A stretch of DNA of 64,000 nucleotides from Kiritimatiellia bacterium. GTDB lineage: Bacteria > Verrucomicrobiota > Kiritimatiellia > PWTM01. The notes below the pieces were generated by a model. That model ran no database searches, was not told the DNA's origin, and saw nothing but the letters and a program-made list of their open reading frames with translations. Shown here piece after piece: positions 34,192-41,818 of the stretch; the stretch's first letter is position 1; every line of letters begins with the position of its first letter. The translations under genes were made by a program, and so were the position numbers. Location of the stretch: positions 186,001 through 250,000 of the forward strand of contig JAOACR010000007.1 in the NCBI GenBank assembly GCA_026417735.1, read 5' to 3'.

Positions 34192-37100
34192 TCAGTGAGC
34201 CGGCGCCGGCGGTGGCTGCGCCGGACCCTCGAGCAACTCGCTGATCTTCTGTTCGAGCTCGTCCGCACCAAACGGTTTTTGCAGCAGCACTGGTGGGGGG
34301 CCGGCCAGTCCCAGGCTGGGCAGCGCTTCGGGCGTATAACCGGACATGAACAGGCACTTGACGCCGGGATGGCGGGCCGAGATGTGTTCCGCGAGCTCGC
34401 GGCCGTCCATATGCGGCATCATCAGGTCCGCAATCAGCAGGTCTAGCGGCTCGCGCATCTCCTCTGCGCAGCGAATCGCGTCGCGTGGGTCGGTGGTGCC
34501 GAACACCTGGTGGCCAAGACGCTCGAGCATGCGGCGGACCAACGACAGCAGATCCGGCTGGTCTTCACACACGAGGATCCGCGCTGTGCGGCGAGGGGTC
34601 GTTGCGCCGCCGGGTGCCGCAGCGGCGGGCGCGGACTCCCCGGCCGCCTCGCCCTCGACGCACCGCGGAAGATAGATCTCGATGCGCGTGCCGCGTCCGG
34701 GTCCGCTGTCCAGGTCGATGAAGCCGCCGCTCTGATGAACGATACCATGCACGGTACTGAGGCCGAGCCCGCTACCGCGTCCCGGTTCCTTCGTGGTGAA
34801 AAATGGCTCGAAGGCGCGGGCCTTGACCTCGGCGGTCATCCCGCAGCCGGTGTCACTGAAGGTGAGGCGCACGTAGTCGCCGGGCGTCCAGCCGGGGCGC
34901 CGGGCGCAGGCGACCTCGTCGAGTCTGACGTTCATCGTTTCGATCGTGACGGTACCGGTGCCGGAAATCGCGTCCCGCGCGTTGGACATGAGGTTCAGCA
35001 GCACCTCGTCCAACTGGTTTGGGTCAATGCGTACCGACCAGAGGGGATCGCCGGGGCGCCAAAGAATTTGGATCCGGTCACCTCCCAGGCCATGGAGCAG
35101 CGGCAAACAGCGCGCGATCCCGTCATTGAGGGACAGCGCGACCACCGCGCGGCTCTGGCGGCGCGCGAAACCGAGCAGCTGCCGTGCGAGCGCGGCGCCG
35201 TGTTCGGCGGCGGTGCGGATGGCCTGCAGCGGTGCCGCAAGCGGATGACGTTCATCCAGCTGTTGCAGCGCCAGCTCAGTTTCGCCGAGGACCACGCCCA
35301 ACACGTTGTTGAAGTCGTGCGCGAGGCCACCAGCCATCTGGCCGACCAGCTCCAGCCGCCGCGATTGTTCCAGTTCCGCCTCCATTTGCAGCTCCGCGGT
35401 GACGTCCCGCTTCACCGCGACGTAATGCACAATGCGGCCGGCCTCATCCATCACGGGGCTGATCGTCGCCTCCTCGGTGTACAGACGGCCATCGCGGCGC
35501 CGGTTCACGAACCGTCCGTGCCACACCCGGCCGGCGGTGATGGTCGTCCACAGTTCGCGATAAAAGGCGTCGCTGTGATGACCGCTCTTCAGCAGCTGCG
35601 GCGTCCGGCCGAGCACCTCCTCGCGTGAATATCCGGTGATTCTTTCGAACGCGGGGTTCACGTACAGGATGCGGGCGGCGGTGTCCGTGATCACGATCGC
35701 CTCCGCCGCCTGTTCAATGGCGGCTTCGAGGCGTCGGCGTTCCTGTTCTGCGGCGCGCGTGGCGGTCACATCACGCAGCATGAGATGAATGGCTGGTCGG
35801 TCACCCAGCCGAAACGGTGCGATGCGCGCCTCCACGATGCGCAGAAGGTCCCCGCGGGTGGCCAGCGCAAGCTCAGCGGCGGGGATCACCGTCCCGCGAT
35901 CGCGGGCGAGGGATGCGGCCTCCGCAAATGCGGTGCGGCTCTCCGCCGCGAACAGCTCGGCGGTTGGCCGGCCGATCATTTCGTCTTCATTCACCGCTCC
36001 GAAGAGCTCGCGCGCCGCCTCGTTCAACATCGCGATTCGGCCGTCGATGTCCACCAGCAACGGTGCGGGCGAGAACCGAAACAGGTTCCGGTAGCGATCT
36101 TCGCTTTCCCGTGAGGCCGCTTCCGCCTGGTAGCGGTCGGTCACGTCCGTGTGCATGATCAGCACGCAGCCCGGCCCCGCGGCGGGACAGCGCGCGAAAC
36201 GGCTGTACACTCGCCGCACCCCACTGGCCGCCGACCAGTCGTGCTCCAGTCCAAACTCGGAACGCTCGCCGGAGGAGATCTCTCGCAGCACCGTTGCGAT
36301 AGTGGCCCGGTACTCCGGTCCTGGCCCACCGGCGTAGCGCGCAACGGCGAGGTAGTCGGCACCCGCGCCGCAGGAGGCCGGATCGGCGCCCGATTCCCGG
36401 ACGCGCGCGTTCCACGACTCGTTCACGGTGACAATGCGTCCGTGGGCATCCACCAGGCAGATACTGCTGGCCAGCGCATCGAGCACCGCCGCGGCGAACT
36501 GCCGCGCGCGCCAAGACTCTTCTTCGCCGCGAATGCGTTCGGAGATGTCGCGAGTGACCGAGATGACGGCGTCGGGGCCAAAGGGTGCCACGGAGGTCTC
36601 GAGCCACACCTGTCGGCCTTCCCTCTCGCGGGAATATTGAATGAAGACCTCCCGACCCGCTCGCAGCGCTGCGTCGATCGCCCGCAGGAGGCGATCGGCG
36701 GTCTCCGCTGGATAGACCTCCCGCACGCTCCGCCCGAGCAGGTCAGCCGGCGATCGCGGCAGCAGGTCGGTGCGGCCGGGAACTACGTACCGGTGGATGC
36801 CGTCCCGGTCGAGCACGACGACGGCATCCCGCAGAGCTTTGCAGATCGCTTCGAGCGTGACGCGTGCCTCGTGAGCGTCGGTGACGTCGCGCACGAGCCC
36901 CTCGATCGCAACGAGGCGGCCCTCCGCATCGTGGATGGGGACCACGAAGTGTTCGGTCCACAACACGCGGCCGTCCTTGCGTATCCACCGCAGCAGCAGG
37001 GGCTGGTGCGGGATGGTGGAATCGACGATCAGCCGCTCGAGGAGATCGCGATCGGCCGGGTGAACGATTTTTCGCCCGAGGTCGGGGTCCGCGTAGTGCT

Positions 37101-37278
37101 CAGCTACCGTGTAGCCGGTCAGGCGCTCCGCCGCCGCGCTGACGAACGTGAACCTTCGCAGGGGGAAAAATTCATAACGGTAAAGCAAATCCGGCAACCG
37201 GTCCGCGAGACGCTCCAACGCGCCCCGCGGATCCCGAGCATTACTTTCGGCTGGACTGCGCTGCGGATCCGGCGTCAT
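34192..37278 (-). CDS. Multi-PAS hybrid sensor histidine kinase
   Basis: 1028 residues with CGGAGC six bases before the ATG. No membrane helix is seen, so a cytoplasmic sensor. Several PAS/PAC units in tandem ('RFTFVSAAAERLTGYT', 'ICLVDAHGRIVTVNESW', 'YRNLFRFSPAPLLVDIDGRI', 'ILYVNPAFERITGYSREEV'), then a HisKA domain with GGLAHDFNNVLG (His near 653), an HATPase with NLMSNARDAI and GRGSGLGLSTVHGIV, and a C-terminal receiver starting RILVCEDQ with LLIADLMMP (phospho-Asp near 950) and a Lys in LLQKPF. The H-box with D-F-N-N is the type whose kinases pass phosphate to an attached receiver. No partner regulator is adjacent. Signal unknown. Confidence 0.92.
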   Translation of the reverse strand: MTPDPQRSPAESNARDPRGALERLADRLPDLLYRYEFFPLRRFTFVSAAAERLTGYTVAEHYADPDLGRKIVHPADRDLLERLIVDSTIPHQPLLLRWIRKDGRVLWTEHFVVPIHDAEGRLVAIEGLVRDVTDAHEARVTLEAICKALRDAVVVLDRDGIHRYVVPGRTDLLPRSPADLLGRSVREVYPAETADRLLRAIDAALRAGREVFIQYSREREGRQVWLETSVAPFGPDAVISVTRDISERIRGEEESWRARQFAAAVLDALASSICLVDAHGRIVTVNESWNARVRESGADPASCGAGADYLAVARYAGGPGPEYRATIATVLREISSGERSEFGLEHDWSAASGVRRVYSRFARCPAAGPGCVLIMHTDVTDRYQAEAASRESEDRYRNLFRFSPAPLLVDIDGRIAMLNEAARELFGAVNEDEMIGRPTAELFAAESRTAFAEAASLARDRGTVIPAAELALATRGDLLRIVEARIAPFRLGDRPAIHLMLRDVTATRAAEQERRRLEAAIEQAAEAIVITDTAARILYVNPAFERITGYSREEVLGRTPQLLKSGHHSDAFYRELWTTITAGRVWHGRFVNRRRDGRLYTEEATISPVMDEAGRIVHYVAVKRDVTAELQMEAELEQSRRLELVGQMAGGLAHDFNNVLGVVLGETELALQQLDERHPLAAPLQAIRTAAEHGAALARQLLGFARRQSRAVVALSLNDGIARCLPLLHGLGGDRIQILWRPGDPLWSVRIDPNQLDEVLLNLMSNARDAISGTGTVTIETMNVRLDEVACARRPGWTPGDYVRLTFSDTGCGMTAEVKARAFEPFFTTKEPGRGSGLGLSTVHGIVHQSGGFIDLDSGPGRGTRIEIYLPRCVEGEAAGESAPAAAAPGGATTPRRTARILVCEDQPDLLSLVRRMLERLGHQVFGTTDPRDAIRCAEEMREPLDLLIADLMMPHMDGRELAEHISARHPGVKCLFMSGYTPEALPSLGLAGPPPVLLQKPFGADELEQKISELLEGPAQPPPAPAH

Positions 37279-37606
37279 TTATGCTCCGACACTGCGGCAC
37301 TTCCCCCCCAGCGCCCAGCCGCACTGCCCGCACCGCCTTCGTGCAGGCACCCACGGATTCCAACACCCAGCCCAGCGCATTGTAGAAGCGGACGCATGCG
37401 ACGCAAGCCGGATGGAGAAAAAGGGCGCGGAGACGTGACGCCCACCATTCTTCGGACGCTGCGAAACGGTGACGATTGCGCGTCACCGATTTTTGCGGCG
37501 AAACGGCTCGGTTTGCTGCTGCAATCGTTCGCAAGATCTGCGACGTTTTCTGCGCCCGCGATGAGTCGGACGAACCGCCGGTCTACACCCGCGGAACAGC
37601 AGGCGC
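37279..37606. other. 328-base gap between histidine kinase and SHD1 operon
   Basis: Holds the intrinsic terminator at 37467-37488. A small minus-strand frame (37241-37534) overlaps the kinase start and has no ribosome site or known motif. Nothing else supported. Confidence 0.5.
37467..37488 (-). terminator. Intrinsic terminator at end of Rieske/panD/SHD1 operon
   Basis: 8-bp perfect stem CGGTGACG (37467-37474) / CGTCACCG (37481-37488) with loop ATTGCG, flanked by AAA on one side and ATTTTT on the other, so it can work on both strands. Only minus-strand genes approach it, from the SHD1 gene ending at 37607. Confidence 0.65.
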
Positions 37607-38404
37607 TCAGTTTCGAGTGGGGGGCCGGGCTTGGATGGTCTCCGTCAAACCGAGCCGGTTGTCCTTCAGCTCGGTCCAGATGACCAGCGTGTATTTTCCC
37701 GGTTTGGGAAGCTCGCCGATGTAGCCCTTGCCGGGCTCCGGCTCAAGCGTGCTCAGGCGCTCCTTGCGGCGGAACACGACCGCACCGGTTTCATCGGCCA
37801 CGTAAAACTCCGCGGTTCCGTCCTCGCGTTTCCGATCGCTCGTGCCATCCTTCTTCTTCCGCACACGAACCAGCTCGCAGGTAATCGTCAGCGGAATCGG
37901 ATCGCCTTCTTTCCAGTCGGGATCTTTTTCGCCCAACCGGTGTTTCACCGACGCGCCCCCCAAAAACTCGTACTGATCGCCTGTCCGTTCGTCGGTGAAC
38001 TGTCGTTTGAGAGCGGCGATTTCGGACTCCGGCAGCGGGGCCAACCTGGAGTCCTTGGATTCCTTCCTTGCACTGGCCGGACCGGTGAGCACCGCCGGGG
38101 TGGAGGAGGGCACCGGCACGGTACGGCTGGTGCGCGGCTCCCGACCATGGCGGGGAGGCGGCGTGGCGGGGGGCGTGGCCGGTCGGGCGGTCTGTTCGCG
38201 CACGAACTGCTGGTCTTCGGGGCTCAGTTGAGAGAGCGGAATCATCATCCGGCGGCCGTCGGCACCCTCCAGAATGACGACTGTGCCCTGCAGCGCCTTG
38301 AACTCCGCTTCGACGGTGCTACCACTCACGCTGGTCCACGTGCGGCCCGAAGCCATCCCGGCCGCGATCAGCAGCGCTCCGACAACCCACGGACGCGCAT
38401 TCAT
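37607..38404 (-). CDS. SHD1 (SLA1 homology domain 1) secreted protein
   Basis: 265 residues from the ATG at 38404, with GAGGAGG seven bases upstream. Signal peptide (MNARPWVVGALLIAAGMASG), then an SHD1-type domain: RTWTSVSGSTVEAEFKAL, 'VVILEGADGRR' and IPLSQLSPEDQQFV. This small domain is very common in Planctomycetes and Verrucomicrobia. A Pro/Ser linker follows and then a C-terminal beta domain ('LTITCELVRVRKKK', 'AEFYVADETGAVVFRRKERL') that I do not recognise. Probably periplasmic or surface. Last gene of the operon with panD (12 bases after it). Confidence 0.8.
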   Translation of the reverse strand: MNARPWVVGALLIAAGMASGRTWTSVSGSTVEAEFKALQGTVVILEGADGRRMMIPLSQLSPEDQQFVREQTARPATPPATPPPRHGREPRTSRTVPVPSSTPAVLTGPASARKESKDSRLAPLPESEIAALKRQFTDERTGDQYEFLGGASVKHRLGEKDPDWKEGDPIPLTITCELVRVRKKKDGTSDRKREDGTAEFYVADETGAVVFRRKERLSTLEPEPGKGYIGELPKPGKYTLVIWTELKDNRLGLTETIQARPPTRN

Positions 38405-38415
38405 GATCTGCCTCC

Positions 38416-38793
38416 TCATGCGTTCCGCCGCCGCCGCGGCGCGCTGCGGGCAGGTCGGTTGCCCGCGGCGATCCGGACGATGGTGGGGCGGAATGTGCCG
38501 AGATCCTTTTCGTCCACCACGGCAAAAGTCGCGACGATGAGCGGATCGCCCGGCACTCCCAGCCGGGCGGCGGCGCCGTTCAACATTACCGTGCCGGAAC
38601 CGGCCGGCGCCGGGATTGCGTACGTGATCCACCGGTGGCCGTTGGCGACGTTGTAAACGTGGACCTGTTCGCCGGGCGCGATGTTCGCGGCTCGCAACAG
38701 CGATTCGTCCAGCGCAAGGCTGCCCTCGTAGTCCAGGTCCACCGCGGTGACCACGACACGGTGAATCTTTGATTTCAGCATGATCCGCTGCAT
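38416..38793 (-). CDS. panD: Aspartate 1-decarboxylase PanD
   Basis: 125 residues. Aligns end to end with E. coli PanD: MLKSKIHRV, 'LDYEGSLALD', 'VYNVANGHRWITYAI', 'MLNGAAARLGVPGD'. With the start at 38793 the self-cleavage pair is Gly24-Ser25, as in E. coli; cleavage makes the pyruvoyl cofactor. It decarboxylates aspartate to beta-alanine for pantothenate and coenzyme A. The ATG at 38781 is a shorter alternative; neither start has a good ribosome site. Lies in an operon with a Rieske protein, an unknown protein and an SHD1 protein, not with panB/panC. Confidence 0.92.
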   Translation of the reverse strand: MQRIMLKSKIHRVVVTAVDLDYEGSLALDESLLRAANIAPGEQVHVYNVANGHRWITYAIPAPAGSGTVMLNGAAARLGVPGDPLIVATFAVVDEKDLGTFRPTIVRIAAGNRPARSAPRRRRNA

Positions 38794-38848
38794 GAGTGAA
38801 CACTTGGGCGAAATCCACCGATCAGTGTCGATCCGACCAGCCCGCAAG

Positions 38849-39121
38849 TCAATCTGTGGGCGGCGGCCCCTCCGCCGCCCGTCGCCATGCGCGGGTACGG
38901 AGCACATCCTCCCAGGAGGCGGCTCGCCGCCGGTAACGGTCTTCCACCTTCCGCAGCAGAAACTCCCATTGCTCCGCCGTCGGCTGCATCTGCCGCGTCC
39001 ATCGCTCGTCCCCGTCGCGGCGAAACTGCCACGAAATCGAGCGGGTGCCATGAAACACCACGCGGATGCGGACGCGCACACCCTCCGCATTCCGTTCCAC
39101 CCATTCCACCGGTCGGCGCAT
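38849..39121 (-). CDS. Conserved-looking hypothetical protein between Rieske and panD
   Basis: 90 residues from the ATG at 39121, with GAAGGA 5-6 bases upstream, 8 bases after the Rieske stop. Mostly a charged, aromatic-rich soluble sequence (RRPVEWVERNAEGVRVRIRV, FHGTRSISWQFRR, 'EQWEFLLRKVEDRYRRR'). No signal peptide, membrane helix or cysteine. Family unknown. Position suggests a role with the Rieske protein. Confidence 0.6.
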   Translation of the reverse strand: MRRPVEWVERNAEGVRVRIRVVFHGTRSISWQFRRDGDERWTRQMQPTAEQWEFLLRKVEDRYRRRAASWEDVLRTRAWRRAAEGPPPTD

Positions 39122-39129
39122 CGCGTCCT

Positions 39130-39447
39130 TCAGACCCGTACCCAAATCCGGCCGTTCTCCACTCGCGTCTCGTACACCTCGAGCGGCCGGGTCGCGGGCG
39201 GTGAGAGGTTTGTCCCACTGCGCAGGTCGAAGCGGGCGCCATGCAGCGGGCACTCGATCTCATGGCCGGAGACCGTTCCGCCCGCCATCGGCGCATATTC
39301 GTGCGTGCAGATTGCGGACACTGCGTGGATGCGGTCGCCGACCTTCACCAGCAAGATTTGTTCACCGCCCGCAACGACCACTTTGCGGTCGGTCTCCGCG
39401 AAGTCAGATTCCGAGGCAACGTCATACCAAGAACGAAAGAATCCCAT
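39130..39447 (-). CDS. Small Rieske [2Fe-2S] ferredoxin
   Basis: 105 residues with GGAGGTGG six bases before the ATG. The single-domain Rieske fold has both cluster motifs: C47-T-H49 and C66-P-L-H69 (CTHEYAPMAG and CPLHGARFDL), so Cys47/Cys66 and His49/His69 bind the [2Fe-2S] cluster. Such proteins pass electrons to oxygenases or nitrite reductase (NirD-like). No oxygenase or reductase is adjacent; instead an unknown gene and panD follow. No signal peptide, hence cytoplasmic. First gene of its operon. Confidence 0.9.
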   Translation of the reverse strand: MGFFRSWYDVASESDFAETDRKVVVAGGEQILLVKVGDRIHAVSAICTHEYAPMAGGTVSGHEIECPLHGARFDLRSGTNLSPPATRPLEVYETRVENGRIWVRV

Positions 39448-40275
39448 GCTCCACCTCCGTCAACCGGCTCGGCCCGGCCTCCGTGGCCGGCCGCTCATCG
39501 CGAACTCAAACGCGCGGGGCACCTCACGTGCGTATCATAGCGGGTGGCGCACGGGATGTCCGCACCGCGTGGGCGCCGGGCGCAAGATTTCACGGCGGGC
39601 ATACTCCGCCGGTACCGGAGGGGCGCCAGGGAAGCCGGGGTGGAGCCTGACGGCTCACCGTCGCTGGTCCAGAGTGGGGTTCAAGCGTCGCCGGGCACGT
39701 GGTGCGGCGGCGGGCGAACAGAGGGGCTCGACGAGTAGCGCGGGGCGCTCGTGCCGAGGGCGATCACGCTGCCCGCGGTCCTTCGTGCGAGCAAAGACTC
39801 CGGGGGCGGATGAGCGGACGGCCGATCCTGCAAGCATTGGACGGCTCCGGCCCGCATGGGTCCAGGACCTGTCAGCGGTCCAGGAGTCGCCGGTATTGAG
39901 TGCGGCGTGTGGTGCCGGCGCTCGCAGGCTACGGCCAATGATGCCGACCGCGTGAGTCCACCGGCGATGCCGCCTGTTTCACAACGTCTTCCCGAGGGCT
40001 TCAGGCGGCGACCGCCGATCGCTATTGTGTCGCGCCTCTCACGCAGAGCGGCGAACACCCGCTGCGCGCCTCACTCGACGGCCGGATGACGATGCCACGA
40101 CCTCGTCGTCCGCCCGTGGGAGTGCTGAATCGGCGCACGCGCCGGCGACCCCCCGCCGCTCCTCTTCTCGCGGAGTCCAGGTGGGTACGCTGGGCACCGG
40201 TGGGGGCCCAGGGGTGTGGAGGGAGCGGAAGCTGCGAAGCGGGCGGAACACGGAACCTGCGCCGTCGACGCGGTA
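39448..40275. other. 828-base region without a recognisable gene
   Basis: Contains a TATGAT (39534-39539, minus strand) that may be the -10 of the Rieske operon, then nothing I can support. Open frames on both strands are Arg/Pro/Ser-rich with no start signals or motifs, typical of chance frames in G+C-rich DNA. No tRNA, RNase P, tmRNA or tandem repeat recognised. Could be the remains of a decayed gene, like those at 31.3 and 49.5-52.9 kb. Confidence 0.5.
39534..39539 (-). promoter_or_regulatory. -10-like element of Rieske operon
   Basis: TATGAT on the minus strand, about 85 bases before the Rieske ATG. The -35 region is poor (GGACAT at 16 bases). Confidence 0.35.
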
Positions 40276-41742
40276 TCAGACGCGCTCCGGTACCACGTAA
40301 GGCGGGCGATACTCGCGCGACAGGTAGCGATTGGCGCGCCGGCCGGACCAGAAGCCGCGGAACTGCTCGCGGCGCACGTCGTACTCGAGCATCGGGCCGA
40401 GCACGACGCGGTCCTTTTTCAGGTCCACGCCGTTCGCGCGCAGGTGTTCCGCGAAGCGATCGAACGCGTCCTCCCCGCCCGGCAATGTGCGAATCTCCTC
40501 GCGGACCTCGTCCGGCTCGAGCTCACGGCCAAGCCGGTAAGAGATGTTGGCGAGGTGGGGCAGCACGCTGGACAGGTGACCACACTCGATGGGAGCCGTC
40601 AGGTGGCGCGGATCACGCGTGCGGACCGCCTCAATGAAATGCTCGATATGCCGGTCGGTGCCGACCGCGGGGAACTGCTGCAGCCGTTTGCCCTGCCGGT
40701 CGTAGGTCCATCCGCCGCCCTGGCCGCCGGCGTAATACCCGCCTTCGCACTCGATCACAATGCCGATCCGAACGCCCCGATAGTGGTCCATCGTTTCGAG
40801 GCCGGTTTTCATTGGCAGTCCACGTACCTCAAAGATCACCGGCGCCACGTCGAAGTCATAGAAGGCGATCTGGGTGTTGGGGGTGGTCGCGTCGTCATCG
40901 TAGACGTACCGGCCGCCGATGCAGATCACGCGGCGGGGACCGGCCGGATTGCCCAGCGCCCAGCGGCACATGTCCAGCTCGTGGATGCCCTGGTTGCCGA
41001 TGTCGCCGTTGCCGGTTTCCCAGACCCAGTGCCAGTCGTAGTGGAGCCGCTGCCGCATCAGCGGGCCTTTCGGTGCGGGACCGCACCAGAGGTCGTAGTC
41101 CACCTCCGGCGGGATGGGCTGCGGACCGGAGACTTTGCCGATCGAGGGGCGCCGCTTGTAGCAGAAGCCGCGGACGAGCCGGATGCGGCCGAGATGTCCC
41201 TCCGCAATGTGGCGCAGTGCGGCGGCGAGCCCCTCGTTGGAGCGGTTCTGGGTGCCCGCCATAACGATGCGGTTGTATTTGCGGGCCGCTTCCACCAGCC
41301 GACGGCCCTCCCAGATGTTGTGCGAGACCGGCTTTTCGACGTACACGTCCTTGCCGGCCTGGCAGGCCCAGATCGCGGCGAGCGCGTGCCAGTGGTTGGG
41401 CGTGGCGATACAGACCGCGTCCACCTCGGGCGATTCGTACAGCTTGCGCAGGTCGGTGAAGGTGAGAAGCTCCTCGCCGCGCTTCTGCGCCTCCGCGCGC
41501 TCTCGCTCCAACAGCGAGCGGTCAGGGTCGCAGACCGCGACCACGCGCACTCCGGGCACTTTGCGGAAGTCGGCGACATGCGCGTGCCCTTTGCCATGGA
41601 CGCCGAGCACCGCGACGCGGACGGCCGCATTCGCGCCCGATACCTGCGCCCACACGCGCGCGGGCAGCGACACAAAGGCGGCCGCGCCGGCCGCACGGCG
41701 GAGAAAGGCGCGTCGTGAACACGTCCCAAAGGTGGCGACCAT
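40276..41742 (-). CDS. Tat-exported Gfo/Idh/MocA family oxidoreductase
   Basis: 488 residues; AGGGAGAA about nine bases before the ATG. A twin-arginine signal ([16 protein letters not shown], cleavage near VWAQ) shows folded export. The NAD(P)-binding domain follows (RVAVLGVHGKGHAHVADF), then ATPNHWHALAAIWACQAGKDVYVEKP with the Glu-Lys-Pro of the family, and 'GDIGNQGIHELDMCRWAL' in the C-terminal sheet domain. This type with a Tat signal is abundant in Planctomycetes, Verrucomicrobia and Lentisphaerae and is thought to act on sugars in the periplasm; substrate unknown. Stands alone behind its own promoter. Confidence 0.92.
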   Translation of the reverse strand: MVATFGTCSRRAFLRRAAGAAAFVSLPARVWAQVSGANAAVRVAVLGVHGKGHAHVADFRKVPGVRVVAVCDPDRSLLERERAEAQKRGEELLTFTDLRKLYESPEVDAVCIATPNHWHALAAIWACQAGKDVYVEKPVSHNIWEGRRLVEAARKYNRIVMAGTQNRSNEGLAAALRHIAEGHLGRIRLVRGFCYKRRPSIGKVSGPQPIPPEVDYDLWCGPAPKGPLMRQRLHYDWHWVWETGNGDIGNQGIHELDMCRWALGNPAGPRRVICIGGRYVYDDDATTPNTQIAFYDFDVAPVIFEVRGLPMKTGLETMDHYRGVRIGIVIECEGGYYAGGQGGGWTYDRQGKRLQQFPAVGTDRHIEHFIEAVRTRDPRHLTAPIECGHLSSVLPHLANISYRLGRELEPDEVREEIRTLPGGEDAFDRFAEHLRANGVDLKKDRVVLGPMLEYDVRREQFRGFWSGRRANRYLSREYRPPYVVPERV

Positions 41743-41770
41743 GGCTCGTTCTCCCTGGCGTCGATGTCGC

Positions 41771-41799
41771 AGCATAATCTTCACGGCGGTCGGCGACAA
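41771..41799 (-). promoter_or_regulatory. Promoter of Gfo/Idh/MocA gene
   Basis: Minus strand TTGTCG (41794-41799), 17-base spacer, TATGCT (41771-41776); about 28 bases to the ATG, including AGGGAG. Confidence 0.6.
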
Positions 41800-41818
41800 G
41801 GCAGCGCGGTGAATAGCT

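Noticed and set aside
37241-37534. Small Cys-containing minus-strand ORF before the histidine kinase
   Set aside because: Overlaps the kinase start, crosses the terminator hairpin and has no ribosome site or family match.
39681-40058. 125-codon minus-strand ORF in the empty region
   Set aside because: Composition typical of chance frames; no start signal, motif or conserved-looking segment.
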